A stretch of DNA of 53,359 bases from Reyranella sp. (GTDB taxonomy: Bacteria; Pseudomonadota; Alphaproteobacteria; Reyranellales; Reyranellaceae), in the NCBI GenBank assembly GCA_021732285.1, contig JAKFVH010000307.1:1-53359 (forward strand), given 5' to 3'. Shown piece after piece: positions 49,260-53,359 of the stretch. Each line of letters begins with the position of its first letter. Positions within the stretch are counted from its first letter, which is position 1. Position numbers and translations under genes: made by a program. Under the pieces are notes generated by a model that saw nothing but the letters and a program-made list of their open reading frames with translations, was not told the DNA's origin and searched no databases.

Positions 49260-50288
49260 ATGCTCGGACGCTTGCTCCTCGCGCTACCGCTCCTCGCTGT
49301 TGGCCCGCCGGTCTTTGCCCAGACGCAGCTCGCCCAGCAATGCGCGGCATTCGGCGAGGCGCAGTATCGCAAGCTCAGCCCGTCGATCGATCGCGTCACG
49401 GCGCTGGAATTCCCGCCGCCGGCGCTCGAGCGCGTCGAGGCCAAAGCGGGATCGCAGGCCGTCAGCGCGGCGCTGACCGTGCGCGGCAAGCTCACCTTCC
49501 GCAACGGCCCGCCCTTCGAGACGCATTTCGTCTGCCTGCTCGACGCCCAGCGCCGGCCGCTCTTCTTCTACGCCTTGCCGGCATTGGCAACGCGCGGCGC
49601 GCCCACGCCGGTGACCCGGGGCGGAGCGCCGGCGCCGGCGCCGCTCGACATACCGACCCTGCCGCTTGGCGCGGCATCGGCCATGGCCGAACCGACGAGG
49701 CCGGTCCTGCCGGCAAGCACGGTCCGGCTGCGCGGCCTGGTGCGCGATGTCGGCGGTCGCCTGCAGCTGCTGCCGTGCGACGGCGCGCCGCTCACCTTGG
49801 AAGATCGCACGCCGGACCAGGAACTCACCCGCGCCCTGCGCGAGCTGACGACGGGCAAGGAAGGCCGGCCGATGTTCGTCGAAATCTACGGCAGCCGCGA
49901 GGTCGGGCTGGGGGCGGGGATCGCCGCGCTGGAGCTGCGCCGCGCATCGGTCGAGACGGCCGGCTGCCGCGAACGGTTCGACCATCGCGAATGGATCGGC
50001 ACGGGCAACGATCCGTCCTGGCGAGTGGAAGTGACGGCCCGCGACATCGTCATCGGCCTGCTGGGCAGCGCGCCGACGCAGCGCGTGGCCCATGGCGGCC
50101 CGCAAAGGCAGGACGGCGCGATCATGTACCAGTCGGCCGAGGGGCCTGAACCTGTGGTCCTGATCAGCGAGCAGCGCTGCGTCGACTCGCAATCCGGCTC
50201 CCTGTTCGCCTATTCCGTCCAGATCCGGAGCGAGGGCCGCACCCTGGTCGGCTGCGCGGCGCACAATCCCGGCATGCCGGCACCGTAA
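49260..50288 (+). CDS. Secreted hypothetical protein (COG3650-like C-terminal domain)
   Basis: A 342-residue protein taken from ATG 49260, which gives a clean signal peptide MLGRLLLALPLLAVGPPVFAQ; frames to 49191 add an unlikely leader. The N-terminal mature domain contains a Cys pair (QQCAAF and FVCLLD). The C-terminal part has WIGTGNDPSWRVEVTARDIVI and ISEQRCVDSQSGSLFAYSVQI, resembling COG3650 envelope proteins that detect or bind small molecules. The middle is Pro/Ala-rich. The 207 bases before it, after vapC, contain no feature I can support. The function is unknown. Confidence 0.75.
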   Translation: MLGRLLLALPLLAVGPPVFAQTQLAQQCAAFGEAQYRKLSPSIDRVTALEFPPPALERVEAKAGSQAVSAALTVRGKLTFRNGPPFETHFVCLLDAQRRPLFFYALPALATRGAPTPVTRGGAPAPAPLDIPTLPLGAASAMAEPTRPVLPASTVRLRGLVRDVGGRLQLLPCDGAPLTLEDRTPDQELTRALRELTTGKEGRPMFVEIYGSREVGLGAGIAALELRRASVETAGCRERFDHREWIGTGNDPSWRVEVTARDIVIGLLGSAPTQRVAHGGPQRQDGAIMYQSAEGPEPVVLISEQRCVDSQSGSLFAYSVQIRSEGRTLVGCAAHNPGMPAP

Positions 50289-50302
50289 GGTCAGATTCAT
50301 TG

Positions 50303-50432
50303 CCTCCCCTTCGCGGGGCCCGCGAAGGGGAGGTGCCCGCGCAGCGGGCGGAGGGGTCAGGGGCCAACGACAGCCGCGCGGCCTCTGACCCCTCCGGCCC
50401 TTCGGGCCACCTCCCCAGCGAAGCTGGGGAGG
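50303..50432. repeat. Multi-hairpin intergenic repeat
   Basis: A chain of nested palindromes: CCTCCCCTTCGCGGG.. with its complement, GCCCGC-GCA-GCGGGC, GGAGGGGTCAGGGGCC paired with a later GGCCTCTGACCCCTCC, GGCCCTTCGGGCC, and CCTCCCCAGCGAAGCTGGGG. Repeats of this type are widespread in alphaproteobacteria. It separates the secreted-protein gene from the Sir2 gene and leaves only about 27 bases of leader for the latter. Confidence 0.85.
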
Positions 50433-50458
50433 AACATGATTGGAGTGAGGAGAGACAG

Positions 50459-51205
50459 ATGGACGACATCGAACGCCTGCAGGAAGCGATCGGCTCGGCC
50501 AAGCGCATTGTCGCCTTCACCGGAGCGGGCATCTCGACCGAATCGGGCATCCCCGACTTCCGCTCGCCGGGCGGCACCTGGACCAAATACAAGCCGATCT
50601 ACTTCGACGACTTCATGGCGTCGGAGGAGATGCGCCGCGAATCCTGGCGGCGCAAGTTCGCCACCGACGAGACCATGCTCAAGGCCGAGCCCAATGCCGG
50701 CCATCGCGCGCTCGCCAAGCTGGTCGAGCAGGGGCGCATGACGGCCATCATCACCCAGAACGTCGACGGCCTGCACCAGCGCTCGGGCGTGCCGGATTCG
50801 AAGATCATCGAGCTGCACGGCAATTCGACCTACGCCAGCTGCCTCGATTGCGGCCATCGCCACGAGCTCGACCCGATCCGCAAGGCCTTCCTCGGCGCCG
50901 GCAAGCTGCCCCTGTGCGAGAAGTGCGACGGCATCGTCAAGACGGCGACGATCTCCTTCGGCCAGGCCATGCCCGAGATCCAGATGGCGCGCGCCCAGGA
51001 CGAGACCATGAACTGCGACCTCTTCATCGTGCTGGGCAGCTCCCTGGTCGTCTATCCGGCGGCGGGTTTCCCGCGCATCGCCAAGCGCAAGGGGGCGAAG
51101 CTGGTGATCGTCAATCGCGACGCCACCGACCAGGACGACGATGCCGACCTGGTGATCCGCGCCGAAATAGGACCGACCATGAGCAAAGCTGTTGGCGTCA
51201 ATTGA
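50459..51205 (+). CDS. cobB: NAD-dependent protein deacylase (Sir2/CobB family)
   Basis: A 248-residue protein from ATG 50459 (GTGAGGAGAG upstream). Sirtuin motifs are FTGAGISTESGIPDFRS (20-36), TQNVDGLH (99-106), catalytic His120 in ELHGN, zinc ligands Cys128, Cys131, Cys153 and Cys156, and VLGSSLVVYPAAG (191-203). It removes acyl groups from protein lysines using NAD. It lacks the Tyr/Arg pair of desuccinylases in the expected spot, so deacetylase activity is the default. It stands alone in its transcript or may lead to the TAXI gene. Confidence 0.94.
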   Translation: MDDIERLQEAIGSAKRIVAFTGAGISTESGIPDFRSPGGTWTKYKPIYFDDFMASEEMRRESWRRKFATDETMLKAEPNAGHRALAKLVEQGRMTAIITQNVDGLHQRSGVPDSKIIELHGNSTYASCLDCGHRHELDPIRKAFLGAGKLPLCEKCDGIVKTATISFGQAMPEIQMARAQDETMNCDLFIVLGSSLVVYPAAGFPRIAKRKGAKLVIVNRDATDQDDDADLVIRAEIGPTMSKAVGVN

Positions 51206-51267
51206 CCGGTCTTCGTTGCGGCATGCGGTAGGACAAGGTTAAATCGCTTCCTGTCGAGGAGGCGAGG

Positions 51268-52272
51268 ATGAGGATCAATCGCAGGAGCGTGCTGCTCGGC
51301 GGTCTGGGTACGGCACTGGCAGCCTCACCGACGCTCGCCCAGGACATCACCTTCTTCCGGATCGCCACCGGCGGCACGGCCGGCACCTACTTCCCGATCG
51401 GCGGCCTGATCGCCAACGCCATCTCCAACCCGCCGGGCTCCCGCACCTGTGCCGACGGCGGCTCGTGCGGCGTGCCGGGCGTGGTGGCGACGGCGGTGGC
51501 CTCCAACGGCTCGGTCGCCAACGTCAGCGCCATCGCCACGGGATCGGCGCAGTCGGGCTTCACCCAGTCGGACGTTGCCTACTGGGCGTTCAACGCCAGC
51601 GGCATCTACGAAGGCCGGCCCAAGGTCGACGTGTTGCGCGCCATCGCCAATCTCTATCCCGAGAGCTTCCATCTGGTCGCGCGCAAGGGCGCCGGCATCA
51701 AGGCGATCAAGGACCTCAAGGGCAAGCGGGTCTCGCTCGACGAGCCCGGCTCGGGCACGCTGGTCGACGCCCGCCTGATCCTCGCGGCCTATGGCCTGAC
51801 CGAGAAGGACATAAAGGCCGAGTACCTCAAGTCGCAGCAGGCGGCCGACAAGCTCAAGGACAATGCCCTCGACGCCTTCTTCAGCGTCTCCGGCTGGCCG
51901 CTGGGCGCCATCGCCGAACTGGCCGCGACCACTGGCATCGACCTGGTGCCGATCGACGGCCCGGAGGCCGAGAACCTGGTCAAGGCGTACAGCTTCTTCG
52001 CGACCGACGAGATTCCCGACGGCGCCTACAAGGGTGTGAACGGCGTGAAGACGGTGAGCGTCAACGCCATCTGGGCGACCTCGAGCAAGCAGCCCGAGCC
52101 GCTCATCTACGGCATCACCGCGGCCCTGTGGAATCCCAGCACCCGCCGGCTGCTCGATTCCGGCCACGCCAAGGGCAGGGTGATCAAGCTCGAGACGGCG
52201 ACGCAGGGTCTCGGCATCCCGCTGCATGCCGGGGCGGAGAAGTTCTACAAAGAGAAGGGGCTCATCAAGTAG
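51268..52272 (+). CDS. TAXI-family TRAP transporter substrate-binding protein
   Basis: A 334-residue exported protein. The N-terminus RRSVLLGGLGTALAASPTLAQ has a twin-arginine-like start. The TAXI opening FFRIATGGTAGTYFPIGGLIANAIS is clear, followed by GFTQSDVAYWAF, GKRVSLDEPGSGTLVDARLIL and AFFSVSGWPLGAIAELAA. It would bind glutamate, 2-oxoglutarate or a similar carboxylate. The TRAP membrane subunit is not adjacent. GAGGCGAGG precedes the ATG. Confidence 0.94.
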   Translation: MRINRRSVLLGGLGTALAASPTLAQDITFFRIATGGTAGTYFPIGGLIANAISNPPGSRTCADGGSCGVPGVVATAVASNGSVANVSAIATGSAQSGFTQSDVAYWAFNASGIYEGRPKVDVLRAIANLYPESFHLVARKGAGIKAIKDLKGKRVSLDEPGSGTLVDARLILAAYGLTEKDIKAEYLKSQQAADKLKDNALDAFFSVSGWPLGAIAELAATTGIDLVPIDGPEAENLVKAYSFFATDEIPDGAYKGVNGVKTVSVNAIWATSSKQPEPLIYGITAALWNPSTRRLLDSGHAKGRVIKLETATQGLGIPLHAGAEKFYKEKGLIK

Positions 52273-52303
52273 CCTCGAGCGGCAGCGCTAGCGGAGAAAG
52301 TTC

Positions 52304-53038
52304 ATGCGGTTGAAGGACAAGGTCTGCGTCGTCACGGCGGCGGGGCAGGGGATCGGGGCTGCGACGGCGCGCGCGTTCGCAAAGGAGGGCGCGACGGTCT
52401 GGGCGACCGACGTCGATGCCGGCAAGCTTTCAGCGCTGAACGGCGTCGACGGGGTCCACACGCACAAGCTCGATGTCCTCGACAAGGCTGCCATCGGCGC
52501 CCTGGCCAAGGAGACCGGCGCGGTCGACGTGCTGTTCAACTGCGCGGGCTTCGTCCACCACGGCGCCGTGCTCGACGCCACCGACGATCAGTGGGCCTTC
52601 GCCTTCAACCTCAACGTCCGCAGCATGTTCTGGACCATCCAGGCCTTCCTGCCGGGCATGGTCGGGAAGGGTGGCGGCTCGATCGTCAACATGTCGTCGG
52701 CCGCCTCCTCGGTGAAGGGCGCGGCGCTGCGCTGCATCTACGGCACCACCAAGGCCGCCGTCATCGGCCTCACCAAGTCGGTGGCGGTCGACTACGTCGC
52801 CAAGGGCGTGCGCTGCAACGCGATCTGCCCCGGCACCGTCCAGACGCCCTCGCTCGACGAGCGGATCGCCTCCCTGGGCGGCGGGTCGGATGCGCGAAAA
52901 TTCTTCCTGCAGCGCCAGCCGACCGGCCGCTTCGGCTCGGCCGACGAGATCGCCGCCCTGGCCGTCTACCTCGGCAGCGACGAAGCCTCCTTCACCACGG
53001 GCACGATCAACGTGATCGACGGCGGCTGGAGCGTCTGA
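52304..53038 (+). CDS. Short-chain dehydrogenase/reductase, probably 2-keto-3-deoxy-L-fuconate dehydrogenase-like
   Basis: A 244-residue SDR. The cofactor motif is TAAGQGIGAA (11-20), with Asp36 (ATDVD) favouring NAD. Other marks are NCAG (79-82), catalytic Ser132, Tyr146 and Lys150 (YGTTK), and the tail INVIDGGWSV. The opening RLKDKVCVVTAAGQGIGAAT and the Arg-rich pocket are like 2-keto-3-deoxy-L-fuconate dehydrogenase and the type 2 3-hydroxybutyrate dehydrogenase group. The next gene is a KDPG-type aldolase, which supports a sugar-acid role. Confidence 0.88.
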   Translation: MRLKDKVCVVTAAGQGIGAATARAFAKEGATVWATDVDAGKLSALNGVDGVHTHKLDVLDKAAIGALAKETGAVDVLFNCAGFVHHGAVLDATDDQWAFAFNLNVRSMFWTIQAFLPGMVGKGGGSIVNMSSAASSVKGAALRCIYGTTKAAVIGLTKSVAVDYVAKGVRCNAICPGTVQTPSLDERIASLGGGSDARKFFLQRQPTGRFGSADEIAALAVYLGSDEASFTTGTINVIDGGWSV

Positions 53039-53040
53039 CG

Positions 53041-53359
53041 GTGGATATTTTGGCCATCACGGCCCTGGCCCCGGTCATCCCCGTACTGACCATCGAACGG
53101 CCGGCCGATGCCGTGCCGCTGGCCCGGGCCCTGGTGAAGGGCGGCCTGCCGGTCCTGGAGATCACTCTTCGCACTGCAACAGCCATGGCCGCCCTGGAGG
53201 CCATCGCCAAGGAGGTCCCGGAAGCGGTGGTGGGGGCCGGGACGGTGCTGGAAGCTGCCCAGGTCGAGCAGATTCAGAGGCTGGGAGCAAAGTTTGCCGT
53301 CAGCCCGGGCTGCACGCCGGCTCTTGTCACGGCAACCAGGGCGGCCGGCCTGCCGTTCC
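53041..53359 (+). CDS. KDPG/KHG aldolase family protein (3' end cut by window)
   Basis: The first 106 codons, from GTG 53041, run off the window edge. Visible are PVIPVLTIERPADAVPLARALVKGGLPVLEITLRT (the Glu of EITLRT is the catalytic base), VGAGTVLEAAQVEQI and KFAVSPGC. The Schiff-base Lys lies beyond the edge. The enzyme splits 2-keto-3-deoxy sugar acids to pyruvate and an aldehyde. The gene begins 2 bases after the SDR stop, so the two are in one operon. Confidence 0.9.
   Translation, partial: MDILAITALAPVIPVLTIERPADAVPLARALVKGGLPVLEITLRTATAMAALEAIAKEVPEAVVGAGTVLEAAQVEQIQRLGAKFAVSPGCTPALVTATRAAGLPF

Overview
The window is high-GC, gene-dense DNA from an alphaproteobacterium. I infer something near Reyranella, Bradyrhizobium or a related soil or water lineage, from the style of gene content: many periplasmic binding proteins, CaiB-type CoA transferases, MaoC proteins, TctC/Bug and TAXI binding proteins, and short operons with ATGA overlaps. 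No ribosomal or other marker gene is present to fix the genus. There is no transposase, integrase, phage gene or CRISPR array. Both window edges cut a gene: a sensor kinase on the left and a KDPG-type aldolase on the right.

Region by region. 1-5.1 kb: hybrid histidine kinase, two small hypothetical genes, recJ and a tRNA-Glu. 5.2-5.9 kb: a BrnT toxin / HTH antitoxin pair. 6.1-9.9 kb: a secreted protein, then an EmrAB-like efflux locus with a divergent MarR regulator and a near-perfect palindromic operator between them. 9.9-14.8 kb (minus strand): branched-chain-type binding protein, Asp-box (BNR) protein, DUF4160/DUF2442 pair and a Tat-exported sulfatase. 14.9-19 kb: dienelactone hydrolase, a GIY-YIG gene bracketed by inverted repeats, VOC protein, GST, YbjQ, a small membrane protein and a Bug-type binding protein. 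19-26.2 kb (minus strand): MmgE/PrpD, MaoC, acyl-CoA dehydrogenase, MaoC, family III CoA transferase, CitE-like lyase and MFS transporter. That set fits CoA-dependent breakdown of a C5 dicarboxylate such as itaconate or mesaconate. 26.3-28.1 kb: a lipoprotein and two methyltransferases.

28.2-38.1 kb (plus strand): an iron/spermidine-type ABC importer followed by CoA transferase, enoyl-CoA-hydratase-fold protein, PhyH-type dioxygenase, DehI-like protein, and then an L-fucose-type set (FucU mutarotase, aldo/keto reductase, lactonase). 38-41.2 kb: polysaccharide deacetylase (minus strand) and a membrane-anchored DUF2235 hydrolase. 41.3-48.3 kb: a complete Liv-type ABC importer with an embedded acyl-CoA synthetase. 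48.4-49.1 kb: VapBC with a readable promoter and operator. 49.2-53.4 kb: a secreted protein, Sir2 deacylase, TAXI binding protein, an SDR resembling 2-keto-3-deoxy-L-fuconate dehydrogenase, and the truncated aldolase.

The most unusual feature is not a gene. A family of composite palindromes recurs in intergenic gaps near 9.9, 19.0, 22.6, 24.8, 29.2 and 44.1 kb. Each has outer arms that are nearly constant within a subtype and enclose two small hairpins built on the same stem word. The word changes between copies (GCGCG, GCCGGC, GGGCC, CCACT), while the tri-hairpin plan, and in five copies a CTCATGAG-like centre, is kept. Other structured repeats flank the GIY-YIG gene and fill gaps near 20.2, 21.3 and 50.3 kb. 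Three toxin-antitoxin-like pairs each have a short inverted repeat just upstream that could be their operator.
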